Shown: positions 18,146 through 27,781 of the stretch, one piece after another
How the letters are laid out: each line of letters begins with the position of its first letter
Numbering within the stretch: the first letter of the stretch is position 1
NCBI GenBank assembly: GCA_947626275.1
Contig: CANQRL010000003.1
Span: forward strand, 1 to 64,000
DNA length: 64,000 nt
Source: an uncultured Bacilli bacterium
Lineage (GTDB): Bacteria > Bacillota_I > Bacilli_A > RF39 > UBA660
Direction of reading: 5' to 3'
Position numbers and translations under genes: made by a program
Notes under the pieces: generated by a model
The model's database searches: none
The model's input: only the letters and a program-made list of their open reading frames with translations
What the model was told of the DNA's origin: nothing

Positions 18146-19600
18146 TTACCGTTTTTTAGAAGTTGTCATCACATCTTCTAACTGATGAACCTTAATGGTT
18201 CCCGTTAATCTATCAACCTCCACCAGTGGCAAGTCAATGTGATTTTCTTGCATAAATTGAGAAACCGTTTCTAACTCCTCTTCTTGCAAAACAAACATTC
18301 CTACTACTTTGATAGGTACATCTGTCTTCGTGAAATAAATTTCATTATAACAAGTGGAAGATTCTCCAAGCGCTGATCCACGATACTGAATATTTCTTTC
18401 AATGGTCGTTTTCTCTATCTTGGAAGGCAATATCAATTTAGAGATACTTGGACACTCAAACCAAACATACGGTTCATCAACATACTCTCCCCCAGTTATT
18501 CTTAAAGCTCCTCCTGATTTTTCAAAACACTGCCAAGTATCTGGTAACCCTCTATCAATAAACTCGTCTTTCGTTGCTACCCAGCTTCCGGCATCTTCAG
18601 AACACATCGACGTAATCTGATGGATATCAAAGTCAACAATATATCCAAATTTTCCATAAGGGACAGGAACACAATCCTTACAAACGAGTGTTGTACACAT
18701 CTTTCCCATTTGATCAGGGGGTAATAATCCACCTGTTAAGGAATGGAGAATCAAATGAAAATTTGTTCCATCAAAATTATTTAAATCTGTGAGATAACCC
18801 TTCCAAATCTCCGATATATTTTCGGATAGAACATTCTCCATTCTTAACATTTCTTTATATTGAGTCTCAATAACGACATACTTTTGGTATCCCGATAGAT
18901 TGCTAGAGACACATTCCTGTGCTTCCAAAAAAAATTGTTCCATAATCGGTAAACAGGTCTGAAAATCCGTCTTAGCGCTCTCACTTACTTCCTTAGCCGC
19001 TATCACTTCTTTGACGCATTCTATGATATAGCTCATACGTTTCAACAAAAAGGTTGTATCTCCACAATAATCCTTTATTCCCGCTTTTTTAATAGTTTGT
19101 AGACAGCTTTTTAATTTTTCTTCTTCTGCCATTTTCATGTCTGCGAAAATCATAAAAATTGGTCGATCCGAATGAAAAAGATTATCTACAAGAAGATTTG
19201 AACACTCTTGAAAATATTGACTAACATATTCTTTTACTTCAGGAAGGTCCTCAGGATATACTTTATACATACCATCTTCACAAATAATAGCTCGAGACTG
19301 AACCTTGGCAAATTTTTGAGCATGGGAATAGACCTGGTGAAAATCATTTTCTATATTAAAATATTCTGTTCCCAGCATAATTCTTTTAATATAGGATTTC
19401 AAAATTCGCTCAAATTCTTCCGAATAACCGACTTCCCGTAACTGACTTATCGCTTTTTCTAAATCCTCTCGTTGTTCAGGCATATAATCTTCTAGTTCTT
19501 GCAATCGTCTAATAACAAGCTCTAAATCAATAGCTTGCTTTGGTTCTTCTTTTGGTACTACCGCCTTCTGCGCTTTTTTCGCTCTTTTAAACAAAAACAA
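18146..19600 (-). CDS. Hypothetical protein, TTG start
   Basis: 484 residues beginning at TTG 19600 (or TTG 19594), behind AAGGATGAGG; no in-frame ATG lies near the ribosome site. The N-terminus is basic, then helical and acidic. The C-terminal half has FDGTNFHLILHSLTG, several Cys (TTLVCKDCVPVPYG) and beta-rich segments (WVATKDEFIDRGLPDTWQ). NFHLILHS recalls ADP-ribosyltransferase-type cores in some effector proteins, but the resemblance is too short to name the family. Its neighbours are malQ upstream and an unknown protein downstream. Confidence 0.55.
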   Translation of the reverse strand: MFLFKRAKKAQKAVVPKEEPKQAIDLELVIRRLQELEDYMPEQREDLEKAISQLREVGYSEEFERILKSYIKRIMLGTEYFNIENDFHQVYSHAQKFAKVQSRAIICEDGMYKVYPEDLPEVKEYVSQYFQECSNLLVDNLFHSDRPIFMIFADMKMAEEEKLKSCLQTIKKAGIKDYCGDTTFLLKRMSYIIECVKEVIAAKEVSESAKTDFQTCLPIMEQFFLEAQECVSSNLSGYQKYVVIETQYKEMLRMENVLSENISEIWKGYLTDLNNFDGTNFHLILHSLTGGLLPPDQMGKMCTTLVCKDCVPVPYGKFGYIVDFDIHQITSMCSEDAGSWVATKDEFIDRGLPDTWQCFEKSGGALRITGGEYVDEPYVWFECPSISKLILPSKIEKTTIERNIQYRGSALGESSTCYNEIYFTKTDVPIKVVGMFVLQEEELETVSQFMQENHIDLPLVEVDRLTGTIKVHQLEDVMTTSKKR

Positions 19601-19625
19601 ATTTCCTCATCCTTCTTTCTACTGC

Positions 19626-20966
19626 TTATGATGGGAAAATAGATTGAACTACTTCTTCAAAAGAATGCATACTCTTCTCAAAATCATGAAAATCCAACAA
19701 TTCCCATGACCAGTTTCCATCTAGTTCATGTCCTGGTAAATTAATTCTAGCACTTTCATCTAACCCCATAATATCTTGGACTGGGAAAATGGCATAGTTG
19801 GCAATACTCTTTAAACAGTATTTTATCATAGCAAGATGAATGCGACTGTCGTAGCAACCCTGTTCCTTTAAAAAATCCTGTAAATTTTCTTGTTCTTGAC
19901 TAGATAAATGTTGGTACCATCCCATAATCGTATTGTTATCATGATTTCCTGTATAGATTACCATATTCGTGGTATCCTCATAGTCATCTTTTTTCTTTTG
20001 ACAATCTATGGTGTACTGAACAATCTTCATCTTAGTAAAATGATATTTATCTCGTAACGCCTCGGTCTCAGGGCGAATATCACCCAAATCTTCAACGATA
20101 AAGCGATCCCAAGTTGTTTTCATAAACAGCTTATCAAAAAAGTCTGAACCGGGACCTTCTACATAAAATCCATCTTTCGCACTCTTATCAATCGGGATTT
20201 TATAATACGTATCAAAGGCTCGAAAATGATCGATACGAATCTTGTCAAAACGTCTTAAAAATTCTTCATAACGTTCTAACAAATACCGATAACCATCCTT
20301 CTTCATTTCATCGAATTGATATAAAGGATGCCCCCACTTTTGTCCTTCTGCATTAAAATAGTCTGGGGAAGCTCCTGATACATATTTCATCTTGCCATCT
20401 TCTAATTGATAATACTGAGGATAATTAGCAACCTCACAAGAATCAAAGTTAGGATAAATTGGTAAATCTCCAATAATTTCGATACCATTTTGATTGGCAT
20501 AAGCTTTCAAGTCATTCCACTGTTTATCTAATAGATATTGTAAAAATAAATAATAGGATTCTTCTTCTCCTGTCTTTTTACTCTTATACCTCGCATATTC
20601 CTGAATCTTTGGATTTTCACAAAAAGTTCGATATTCCTCATTTTCTACAAAGTTCTGATAAGCTTCTTTATAATATCTTTCTTTATAGTCATCGTACTGA
20701 ATACGACTACTTTTTTTCTTTGGGGGAACCTCTTTCAATAACCCCATTTTTATCAATCGATCAAGCGATAAAAAATTTTCATTTAAAGCATAATAGCTAA
20801 TGGGAGAATAAGGGTACTGTCCACACTCATGAATTGGTAAAATCTCCCAATAAGAAATGGGATATTTTTTTAAAATATCAATAAATTGATAAGCTTCATC
20901 CCCAAAATCTCCAATACCATACTTACTAGGTAGAGAAAAAATGGGTAAGAGAATTCCTATTTTCAT
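19626..20966 (-). CDS. malQ: 4-alpha-glucanotransferase (amylomaltase)
   Basis: 446 residues, GH77 family, transferring alpha-1,4-glucan chains between maltooligosaccharides in the cytosol. The N-terminal signature is LLPIFSLPSKYGIGDFGDEAYQFID. Conserved catalytic blocks are IRIDHFRAFDTYY (nucleophile Asp), FIVEDLGDIRPE (acid/base Glu) and YTGNHDNNTIMGWY (third Asp). It is somewhat shorter than the typical 500-residue enzyme but carries all blocks. No maltose transport genes are adjacent. Confidence 0.93.
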   Translation of the reverse strand: MKIGILLPIFSLPSKYGIGDFGDEAYQFIDILKKYPISYWEILPIHECGQYPYSPISYYALNENFLSLDRLIKMGLLKEVPPKKKSSRIQYDDYKERYYKEAYQNFVENEEYRTFCENPKIQEYARYKSKKTGEEESYYLFLQYLLDKQWNDLKAYANQNGIEIIGDLPIYPNFDSCEVANYPQYYQLEDGKMKYVSGASPDYFNAEGQKWGHPLYQFDEMKKDGYRYLLERYEEFLRRFDKIRIDHFRAFDTYYKIPIDKSAKDGFYVEGPGSDFFDKLFMKTTWDRFIVEDLGDIRPETEALRDKYHFTKMKIVQYTIDCQKKKDDYEDTTNMVIYTGNHDNNTIMGWYQHLSSQEQENLQDFLKEQGCYDSRIHLAMIKYCLKSIANYAIFPVQDIMGLDESARINLPGHELDGNWSWELLDFHDFEKSMHSFEEVVQSIFPS

Positions 20967-21025
20967 ATCATCACCAATTTTATTATATCATAACCTAAGA
21001 AGAGACGCTAGGCTTTTCCCATACG

Positions 21026-21060
21026 AAAAAAGCTATACCTCTCTTACGAAATATAGCTAA
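21026..21060 (-). terminator. Terminator after Nudix gene
   Basis: TAGCTATA and TATAGCT frame a loop and are followed by six Ts on the minus strand. Confidence 0.7.
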
Positions 21061-21073
21061 ACAGTTAGTCTCC

Positions 21074-21646
21074 CTATGCGGGATAGTTTTCTTTTACTTT
21101 CTTCATCAATTTGGTATAAATAGGTTTCATTTCTTCCTCTGATACCAACTCTAAAAAGGTATCCGCATCTAACCAACCGACATTACTGTTTTCATCGGGT
21201 TTTATCTGCAAGTTCTCTTCTTCTGATACTTCGAATAAGAATTGCAAATCGTAGTGAAGATGACAACTGATAAATTTTCTACGTTTATGATGACTACGTA
21301 CACATTGAATAGAAAGTCCAAAAATGTCATCACTCAACAATTTCATGTGAGTTACACCGGTTTCTTCGGTAATTTCTCTTTTAACTACCTCAAGTAAGTT
21401 TGCTTCCCCATCCGCATGCCCACCAATCCATGACCAAGACTGGTAGATATTGTGATAAATCATTAATACCTTTGTCCTAGCAGGATTAACAATCCAAGCA
21501 GAAGTTGTAAAATGGAAGGTCTCGTTTTCCCTTGTTAAAACATTATCAAATTTAGGAATTGTTTTCAACATAATCCGTTTATCATTTTCCTCTTGCTCAT
21601 TCACCGGAACATAGCTTTCAATTTTCTGATATAAATCTTCCAACAT
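21074..21646 (-). CDS. Nudix hydrolase
   Basis: 190 residues. A complete Nudix box is visible (GGHADGEANLLEVVKREITEETG, fitting GX5EX7REUXEEXGU), so it is probably an active pyrophosphohydrolase acting on a nucleoside diphosphate derivative. The N-terminal 45 residues are a helical extension. It is oriented like the neighbouring coiled-coil protein gene at 21695-23290, 49 bp upstream. The substrate cannot be told from sequence. Confidence 0.85.
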   Translation of the reverse strand: MLEDLYQKIESYVPVNEQEENDKRIMLKTIPKFDNVLTRENETFHFTTSAWIVNPARTKVLMIYHNIYQSWSWIGGHADGEANLLEVVKREITEETGVTHMKLLSDDIFGLSIQCVRSHHKRRKFISCHLHYDLQFLFEVSEEENLQIKPDENSNVGWLDADTFLELVSEEEMKPIYTKLMKKVKENYPA

Positions 21647-21694
21647 AAATCTCTCCTACTTTGACATTTTTATTTCTTCCAAAGGCAATCTTTT

Positions 21695-23290
21695 CTAAGA
21701 AGCTCTCTTTACTTTTACTTTATTTTCTTCATACTGTCTACTTAAGTCTTTTTCCATCAATTTTACTTCTTCTTTTTTCTTGTTCAGACGAATCTTTAGT
21801 TCCGCTATCTTCTTTTCTACTTCCTTATATTGGGGAATGATACTGGTATAAGCACTAAAGCGTCTTTTAAATTCTTCATCAAATTTATCAATTTGATCAA
21901 TAGAATCGACGATAAGAGCATAGGTCATTTTCACGTAATCTTGACTATTGACAATTTCTCTTTCAATATCTTGATAACGATGCCGTACTTCTTGTGTTCG
22001 GACAAACTCAGGATTTAGACTATCACGAAGTTGGTGAAGTCCTCTATCGATTAAATGGGTTCCTAACATGGTTCCAAAAATTTGTCTACCAGTAAATGGA
22101 GCAGTCAAAATACCCGCCGCAATTCTTAAAAAAGAACCAAATAATCTTTCCGTGTGATAAACCGTCCGTGTTACCGTTTCTACTTCAGTCGTAAAATTGC
22201 CCAGTTTCTTTTCCAATTCCATAATAATACGAGCTTGTTCTCGGGCCTCTTCAGCAATTTTCTTTTCTAAACTGTCGAGATAGATAACACCTTCTCTATT
22301 TTTCTGAAAAGCCTGATCTCTTTGAACCACTTCTTTTTCCTGTGTTTGAATGTCCTCAGCAATACCGACGCTTCTTCTTTCTTCTACCGAAATACCGTCA
22401 ATTTGTTCAATTTCTTCTTTACAAGCATCTACAAGCGTCTCTAGCTCCTCTAACGATGCTTTATCATGATAATCTTCAATAGCATCCATCATCTCAATGC
22501 TGGCAAGAATTTCGAAGTCATCGAAATCATACTTATCTTTAACCGTATCATACTGTGCTTTCAAAAGAGAAATCTTAGCTCGTACCGCTGCATATCTCGC
22601 TTCCAATTTGGCTAAATCTTCTTGCGTATGACTGGCAGAGACTTCTTCCTCAATCGCTGCTAATTCCTCTTTGATTTCCGTAATGAGTTCCTTACTATCA
22701 TCGATAAAATCCGATAATTCTGATAGTATTACTTCCTCATCTTCTACCTTTTCAATTTCCTTTTCAGGATCGATAATCTCTTCTTCTGGTAGTTCTGCAA
22801 TTCCTGTATATTGCGATAAAATCTCATAATAATCGTAATGTTCAAAATCAAAATCTTCCGTTGATAGGTCGACCTCTATCATTCGGTCACTCAAGTCGTG
22901 TAACGTTTCAATAGAAGGTTCTCCTACTTGGGAATCTGCTGTCTTAGAACCTGCCTCTACTGTTTCAGCACCCCTTTGAATGGAAGATACTCTTTCTTGA
23001 TAAGTAGTCGTGAAAGGAAGAGAAGTCTCTTCTTTAGGACTGATAGATTCTGAAGAAGGACTGGAAACATTAAAAGCCTCTTCTACTACTTTTTTATCTT
23101 GTTCCTCTAAAGAAGTGGCATCATCAGCAAGATCAAAATCCTGAATGGATTGTAAATATTCTTTTTGCTTTTGCTTTTCCTCTTTAGTATATCCTTTTTT
23201 CTTTTGCTCCGCTAATTTATAACGATTGCGATACATCATACTGATAAGTCGATCGTTAATAGAACCTTTTGCTCCTCTTCCTCCGTTCAT
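21695..23290 (-). CDS. Large coiled-coil protein of unknown function
   Basis: 531 residues, start behind GAGGTG. The N-terminus is basic (NGGRGAKGSINDRLISMMYR), followed by a low-complexity Ser/Glu region and long acidic coiled coils. A hydrophobic Gly-rich stretch lies at about residues 380-420 (LRIAAGILTAPFTGRQIFGT), then another coiled coil to the Lys-rich end. The hydrophobic part may be a membrane hairpin. It has no recognisable enzyme motif. A structural or cytoskeletal-like role would fit but is only a guess. Confidence 0.55.
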   Translation of the reverse strand: MNGGRGAKGSINDRLISMMYRNRYKLAEQKKKGYTKEEKQKQKEYLQSIQDFDLADDATSLEEQDKKVVEEAFNVSSPSSESISPKEETSLPFTTTYQERVSSIQRGAETVEAGSKTADSQVGEPSIETLHDLSDRMIEVDLSTEDFDFEHYDYYEILSQYTGIAELPEEEIIDPEKEIEKVEDEEVILSELSDFIDDSKELITEIKEELAAIEEEVSASHTQEDLAKLEARYAAVRAKISLLKAQYDTVKDKYDFDDFEILASIEMMDAIEDYHDKASLEELETLVDACKEEIEQIDGISVEERRSVGIAEDIQTQEKEVVQRDQAFQKNREGVIYLDSLEKKIAEEAREQARIIMELEKKLGNFTTEVETVTRTVYHTERLFGSFLRIAAGILTAPFTGRQIFGTMLGTHLIDRGLHQLRDSLNPEFVRTQEVRHRYQDIEREIVNSQDYVKMTYALIVDSIDQIDKFDEEFKRRFSAYTSIIPQYKEVEKKIAELKIRLNKKKEEVKLMEKDLSRQYEENKVKVKRAS

Positions 23291-23317
23291 AAAATCACCT
23301 CATTCATTATATCATAA

Positions 23318-23345
23318 AAAAAGAATGTTTGCGTTACATTCTTAT
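23318..23345 (-). terminator. Terminator after lepB
   Basis: AAGAATGT and ACATTCTT flank ACGCAA and are followed by a T-run; the stem includes the gene end. Confidence 0.75.
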
Positions 23346-23890
23346 TTTACTTTCCCAATTGCTTGAAAAGGATAAAGACGGATAGAAACCGTACCATCAA
23401 TTTTATCCTTTGGAATAAGTCCTACTTCATCGGAACGACTATCTAAAGAATTTCTACGATTATCTCCCATAACAAAATAATAATCTTTTGGAATCATCGT
23501 ATAAGTGTATAATCCTTCTAATGAGAAGTCGGCTGTTGTACACCCCTTTACAACATCTTCTATCTCTTTACCATTAATATAGAGTTTACAATCTTTATAC
23601 TCGATGGTTTCTCCCGGAAGCCCGATGATTCTTTTGATAATCTTCGTATTTTCTACATCAGCTACTACAATATCAAACCGTTTATAAGAATGGTTTAGTT
23701 TGTTTAGAATCAAAACTTCCCCATCTTTCAAAGTAGCATACATAGAACTTCCCGTTACGCGAACTGGAGTCATGATAAATGTACGAATTAGTACTACCAC
23801 AACAACAATCACAACATAGGGAATTAACGCTTTGAATACCTGAAAAACTCTTGTTTGTTCATTATAGTTAACCTTTTGTTTTTCTTCCAT
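23342..23890 (-). CDS. lepB: Signal peptidase I
   Basis: 182 residues. One N-terminal membrane span (about 20-40) is followed by the S26 catalytic blocks: the serine in VTGSSMYATLKDG, the lysine in NTKIIKRIIGLPGE, and the conserved VMGDNRRNSLDSR box. It removes signal peptides from Sec-exported proteins on the outer face of the membrane, which would include the several secreted proteins in this window. It lies directly after rplS, with a terminator between. Confidence 0.95.
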   Translation of the reverse strand: MEEKQKVNYNEQTRVFQVFKALIPYVVIVVVVVLIRTFIMTPVRVTGSSMYATLKDGEVLILNKLNHSYKRFDIVVADVENTKIIKRIIGLPGETIEYKDCKLYINGKEIEDVVKGCTTADFSLEGLYTYTMIPKDYYFVMGDNRRNSLDSRSDEVGLIPKDKIDGTVSIRLYPFQAIGKVK

Positions 23891-23907
23891 TTTGCTTTCC
23901 TCACTAA

Positions 23908-23937
23908 TAAAATAAGGCTTAATTGCTAAGCCTTATA
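23908..23937 (-). terminator. Terminator after rplS
   Basis: AAGGCTTA and TAAGCCTT frame a short loop and are followed by ATTTTATT. The stem begins just inside the gene end. Confidence 0.75.
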
Positions 23938-24286
23938 CTCTTTCTTTAATCTTAGGTGTCTTCTTTAAATCTCTAATGTAGCCTAGTTTAGCACGTCTAA
24001 CTTGACCTTTTCTAACAACTACAATTTGGTCAATGGTTGGTGAATGAACAGGGAATGTCTTCTCTACACCAACATTTCCAGAAACTTTTCGAACCGTAAA
24101 TGTTCTACTTACACCAGAACCTTTAATAGCCATTACTAATCCTTCAAAAGCTTGAATTCTGATTTTCTTAGTTCCTTTTGAGTCTACATCTTCGATTTTT
24201 AAGTCTACTCGAACGGTATCTCCTACTTGAAAATCAGGAAGGTCTGTTCTCATTTGACTTTTTGTTACTTTCTCGACTAGATTCAC
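23933..24286 (-). CDS. rplS: 50S ribosomal protein L19
   Basis: 117 residues, typical L19 length, with the conserved FQVGDTVRVDLKI, GVSRTFTVRK and GVEKTFPVHSP segments. It starts at GTG 24286 after GGAGCG. It is a structural protein of the large subunit near the subunit interface. In this genome it is a single-gene unit with its own promoter and an 80-nt leader. Confidence 0.97.
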   Translation of the reverse strand: MNLVEKVTKSQMRTDLPDFQVGDTVRVDLKIEDVDSKGTKKIRIQAFEGLVMAIKGSGVSRTFTVRKVSGNVGVEKTFPVHSPTIDQIVVVRKGQVRRAKLGYIRDLKKTPKIKERV

Positions 24287-24352
24287 AATGTCACGCTCCT
24301 TTATCTAAACTATGATCATAGATAACTGCTCCAGCGGATCACGTCGTTATTC

Positions 24353-24381
24353 ATTTTAACACACAATTCGTTTGTTTTCAA
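24353..24381 (-). promoter_or_regulatory. rplS promoter (sigma-A type)
   Basis: On the minus strand, TTGAAA and TAAAAT are separated by 17 bp. The leader between this and the GTG start (about 24287-24345) contains a possible stem (ATCTATGATCATAGTTTAGAT). Firmicutes rplS often has an autoregulatory leader, but I cannot confirm its structure here. Confidence 0.7.
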
Positions 24382-24390
24382 GTGCTTTTT

Positions 24391-26529
24391 TTATTTTTTA
24401 GGAAATGTTCCAATCGCTTTCACTTTTTCTTTTTCTTCGAAGGAAGTTGATTGGAAGGTCTCTGCTTCTAAAATGTCCCTTAACTTAAGAGATACGCCCT
24501 CTTGATTAATCATTTCGCAGTCAAAAGGATCTTGAACACTTTTATTTGTCAAAACGATACTGCAATAAGTTCCTAGATTCACAATGGCTTCCCATCTAGC
24601 ATCCAAAATAGACTTTTCGATAGTACTCTTTAAAGATCTTGCTCCTGTTCCTCTTTTCATTGCTTCCTCGACGATTGCTTCTAAGTACCCTTCCGTCCAA
24701 CAAAGCGTAACTCCTAATTTTTCCAATTTTTTCTTTTCGGATAGAAGTGGGCTGTTTTCTGCTTCTACTAAAATTTTTCTTAAACTTTCTTTGGTTTGTC
24801 CTTGCAATTGTGCGATAGTGGTAAAACGTCCCATCAATTCATCCGGCATATTTCCATAGGTAACAAAATCTTCAGGCATGAGTAAAGGATAAGTAACATC
24901 CTCTTTTTTAGGAGGCTCTATCACCGTATTAAAGCCAATAGCGGTTTGATGATAGCCTTTACCATCGCTCGTCTTTCTTTTCTTGTTTACCACCTCTGTA
25001 AAGGCGCCAGTTGCGAAAATCGTTAATTTCCTAGTGGAAAAAGGAACTACTTTCCCATTATATTTCACATTATAAGTAGTACCTTGAACGAAAGAAAGTA
25101 AAGTGTGTAGAACTCCTCTTCCAGAGACATCACTATTTTTTTCCGTTCCCTTTTTATCAATTTCATCAAAAACGATAACGCCTTCTTCAGCCTTTTTAAC
25201 GTCGCCACCAGCTTTTGCTAGCAATTTCGATAATCCATCCTCTAAGTCGCCACCAACATATCCAGGAACCGTCACTTGCGTAATATCCACTATTTCAATA
25301 GGAATATCTAAATATTTACTAACCGTTTCTGCAATAAGCGTCTTTCCTGAACCAGTAGGTCCTACTAAAAGACAAGAAGTTCTATCCTCCGGATTTTCAG
25401 ATAGTTGATTCATAACCAAAGCAGATACAACCATTCTTTTCGCTTGCTCTTGACCAATCACAAATCGGTCCAAGAACGCTTTTAACTCTTTCGCCTGAAT
25501 CTTTTTCGAAGAACGATTATTAGCGGAAAGCTCTTTTTTTCTCTCTATCTCTGCTCGTCTTTTCGCTTCCTCTTCTATCTTATGGTATTTATCATAGATA
25601 ACCGCCAACTGTCTCACATTGCCTCTTTCTGTTCTTTGCATATTTAAAACATCATTACGGATATGATCCAAGTTATTAGAAGAAATGATTAAATCTACTT
25701 CATCTACTAAACGAAATCCATACTCACAGGCAACATCAATATCTTTCGCCTCTTTTTCGTCTTTTTCCCAAGTCGTTAAAGTGGAAATAACATCTTTTAA
25801 AGATTCCTCTAGACGGCAAAGAATTTTCTCTACACTGAGAAGAGTTTTGGCATTTCTTACCGCAATACAAGCATCATCAAAATACTTTAAAAGTCTCTCT
25901 CCACTGAGATGACTCATATCAAGTGGCAAAAAATCTTCTTTCGATTCTTCTGATTCCATAAAGTGAGCCGTTAAAGCTTCATTACCCGAAAGAAGTTCTT
26001 TTAACCTCCGTTGGATTGCTTCTAAGCTAGGAAGTTTCACAATTTTTTCTAGTTCTTCTTTGGTTAATGGAATAATCTCATCTCCATTAACTTGATTTAA
26101 CATTTCCCCTAAAGCATCTTTTTTAGAAGTATCTTCAATCCTTTTCTGTGCCACTAAAGAAAGTTCTAACTCCTTACCAACATTGAAAAGATTATAGGAG
26201 AAGATTTTCACTTTTTCAGCCGTTGGATCTTGAAATCCAAGATATAATTTGCGAAGAGCTTTTTCCTGCAACTTAATACAAGTTTCTGTCGGCGTCTTCC
26301 AATCTTCCATATCATCTGCCAAATGTAAGATAACAAGCTGATTTTCAGACATAGAACGACACTCTGTAGCGAGTGGATAATGGGCTCCAAGAGAATCTTT
26401 AAAAATACTTCTACCATTTTCTTGATAAATGATTCCTGATACAACTAATTTAGGAATATAGACATAAACCCCTAGTGCAACGGCTTGTTGCATGGCTAAA
26501 ATGCCATAACACGTTTCCTTTTTTTTCAT
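24391..26529 (-). CDS. ClpX-like AAA+ ATPase with a long unknown N-terminal region
   Basis: 712 residues. The C-terminal 370 or so form a ClpX/HslU-type AAA+ module: RFVIGQEQAKRMVVSALV, Walker A LLVGPTGSGKTLIAE, pore-type TVPGYVGGDLEDG, Walker B GVIVFDEIDKKG, and the sensor block RGTGARSLKS. The usual ClpX zinc-binding N-domain is absent. Instead about 340 residues of helical sequence of unknown type precede the ATPase. No IGF ClpP-docking loop is evident where expected, so it may remodel proteins without ClpP. It stands alone between rplS and a Nudix regulator. Confidence 0.75.
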   Translation of the reverse strand: MKKKETCYGILAMQQAVALGVYVYIPKLVVSGIIYQENGRSIFKDSLGAHYPLATECRSMSENQLVILHLADDMEDWKTPTETCIKLQEKALRKLYLGFQDPTAEKVKIFSYNLFNVGKELELSLVAQKRIEDTSKKDALGEMLNQVNGDEIIPLTKEELEKIVKLPSLEAIQRRLKELLSGNEALTAHFMESEESKEDFLPLDMSHLSGERLLKYFDDACIAVRNAKTLLSVEKILCRLEESLKDVISTLTTWEKDEKEAKDIDVACEYGFRLVDEVDLIISSNNLDHIRNDVLNMQRTERGNVRQLAVIYDKYHKIEEEAKRRAEIERKKELSANNRSSKKIQAKELKAFLDRFVIGQEQAKRMVVSALVMNQLSENPEDRTSCLLVGPTGSGKTLIAETVSKYLDIPIEIVDITQVTVPGYVGGDLEDGLSKLLAKAGGDVKKAEEGVIVFDEIDKKGTEKNSDVSGRGVLHTLLSFVQGTTYNVKYNGKVVPFSTRKLTIFATGAFTEVVNKKRKTSDGKGYHQTAIGFNTVIEPPKKEDVTYPLLMPEDFVTYGNMPDELMGRFTTIAQLQGQTKESLRKILVEAENSPLLSEKKKLEKLGVTLCWTEGYLEAIVEEAMKRGTGARSLKSTIEKSILDARWEAIVNLGTYCSIVLTNKSVQDPFDCEMINQEGVSLKLRDILEAETFQSTSFEEKEKVKAIGTFPKK

Positions 26530-26544
26530 CTTTTTCCCCCTGAT

Positions 26545-26590
26545 AAAGAAAAAGTTCCTTAACCATTCATAAATCGTGATAGGAACTTCT
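26545..26590 (-). terminator. Terminator after Nudix-HTH gene
   Basis: AAGTTCCT and AGGAACTT enclose a long loop and are followed by TTTCTTT on the minus strand. Confidence 0.6.
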
Positions 26591-26597
26591 CTACTTG

Positions 26598-27272
26598 TTA
26601 TAAAACATTTTGTTTTTTTATACTTTTCTTAAAGCGATAAAGTTTAGCAGGTTTTTTTCCCTCAAACTTTCCCGTACGATTGGTATCTTCAATTAGATTT
26701 AAACTGAGCAATTTCTTACGAAAATTACGACGATCAAACTTTCGATTCAAAATGGCTTCATACGTTTTTTGAATTTCTGGAAGGGTAAATTCATTTGGAA
26801 ATAATGCCTTTAAAATATCTGTACTGACAATCTTACTCTGTAAGTACACCAAAGCTTCTTTTAAAATTTCCTCATGATCAAACCCTAAACCCGGTATCTT
26901 ATCAATCGGAAACCAATCGGCATTACTGGTATTAGTCGTCTCCCGAATGATCTTTACACGATTCGAATCGATCACTCCAATATAGGCAACGGCGATCATT
27001 CGCATAACAGGAGAACGGTCCACTTTTCCAAACGTATGAAATTGTTCAATTTCAATATTTTCAATTCCTGATTTTTCTAAGATTTCTCGTTTCGCCCCTT
27101 CTTCCAAATCTTCATTATTATAAAGGGCTCCTCCTGTTAGAATCCAGTCACCTTTGTATGGTTCATTTTTCCTTTTTACAAGAAGTACTTTTGTCACTCC
27201 TTGTTCCACGGTAAAAATAGCTGTAATGACATGAATTCCTTGATTTTTATATAAGGCATTACTCTTCTTCAT
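26598..27272 (-). CDS. NrtR-type Nudix-related transcriptional regulator
   Basis: 224 residues. Residues 10-140 are a Nudix fold with the box GGALYNNEDLEEGAKREILEKSG, where the usual EE metal pair is EK, so hydrolysis is probably lost. Residues 150-224 form a winged-helix end (FTLPEIQKTYEAILNRKFDR, then NFRKKLLSLNLIE). This is the layout of NrtR regulators, which sense ADP-ribose derivatives and control NAD or sugar genes. Target genes are not obvious; the neighbours are yqeY and the ClpX-like gene. Confidence 0.82.
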   Translation of the reverse strand: MKKSNALYKNQGIHVITAIFTVEQGVTKVLLVKRKNEPYKGDWILTGGALYNNEDLEEGAKREILEKSGIENIEIEQFHTFGKVDRSPVMRMIAVAYIGVIDSNRVKIIRETTNTSNADWFPIDKIPGLGFDHEEILKEALVYLQSKIVSTDILKALFPNEFTLPEIQKTYEAILNRKFDRRNFRKKLLSLNLIEDTNRTGKFEGKKPAKLYRFKKSIKKQNVL

Positions 27273-27286
27273 CTCTTACCATCTTT

Positions 27287-27730
27287 CTAATGATTTGTAA
27301 GTTTTTCTTTTACCATCTTACTTACGGAAGACATATCCGCTTTTCCTCTTAACTGTGGTGTGAGGATTCCCATTACTTTTCCCATATCAGATGGCACTTG
27401 CGCATTTGCTTTTTGAATAGCTTCCGCAACCATCTTTTCTACTTCTTCCTCACTCAACTGCTCTGGCATATAGGACTCTAAGATAGCAATTTCGGCATTG
27501 GCTTGCTCTACTAAATCGCTTCTATTACCCTTTTCAAATTCGGCAATAGATTCCTTTCTCGTCTTGATTTGTTTAGCAAGTAGAGCGATAACTTCGTCAT
27601 CTGCCAATTCTTTTTTCTTATTGATTTCCTCTAACTGCATAGCCCCTTTTACCATACGCAATACAGATAGTTTTTCTTTATCTTGAGCCTTCATTGCCGC
27701 TACAAGATCTTTTAATAATTGTTCTCTCAT
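27287..27730 (-). CDS. GatB/YqeY domain protein
   Basis: 147 residues, typical YqeY length, with LKDLVAAMKAQDKEKLSVLR at the start, ESYMPEQLSEEEVEKMV in the middle and DMGKVMGILTPQLRGKADMS near the end. The family shares the tail domain of the GatB amidotransferase and probably binds tRNA; its precise role is unsettled. It follows rpsU, a common arrangement in Firmicutes, with a hairpin between. Confidence 0.92.
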   Translation of the reverse strand: MREQLLKDLVAAMKAQDKEKLSVLRMVKGAMQLEEINKKKELADDEVIALLAKQIKTRKESIAEFEKGNRSDLVEQANAEIAILESYMPEQLSEEEVEKMVAEAIQKANAQVPSDMGKVMGILTPQLRGKADMSSVSKMVKEKLTNH

Positions 27731-27740
27731 TTTTTCTCTC

Positions 27741-27770
27741 CTAACAAATAAGGAGCTTTGTGTTGAAAGC
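27741..27770 (-). terminator. Hairpin between rpsU and yqeY
   Basis: AGGAGCTTTCAACACAAAGCTCCT has an 8-bp stem followed by a weak T-rich tail. It is probably a partial terminator lowering yqeY transcription relative to rpsU. Confidence 0.6.
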
Positions 27771-27781
27771 TCCTGTTTTTT

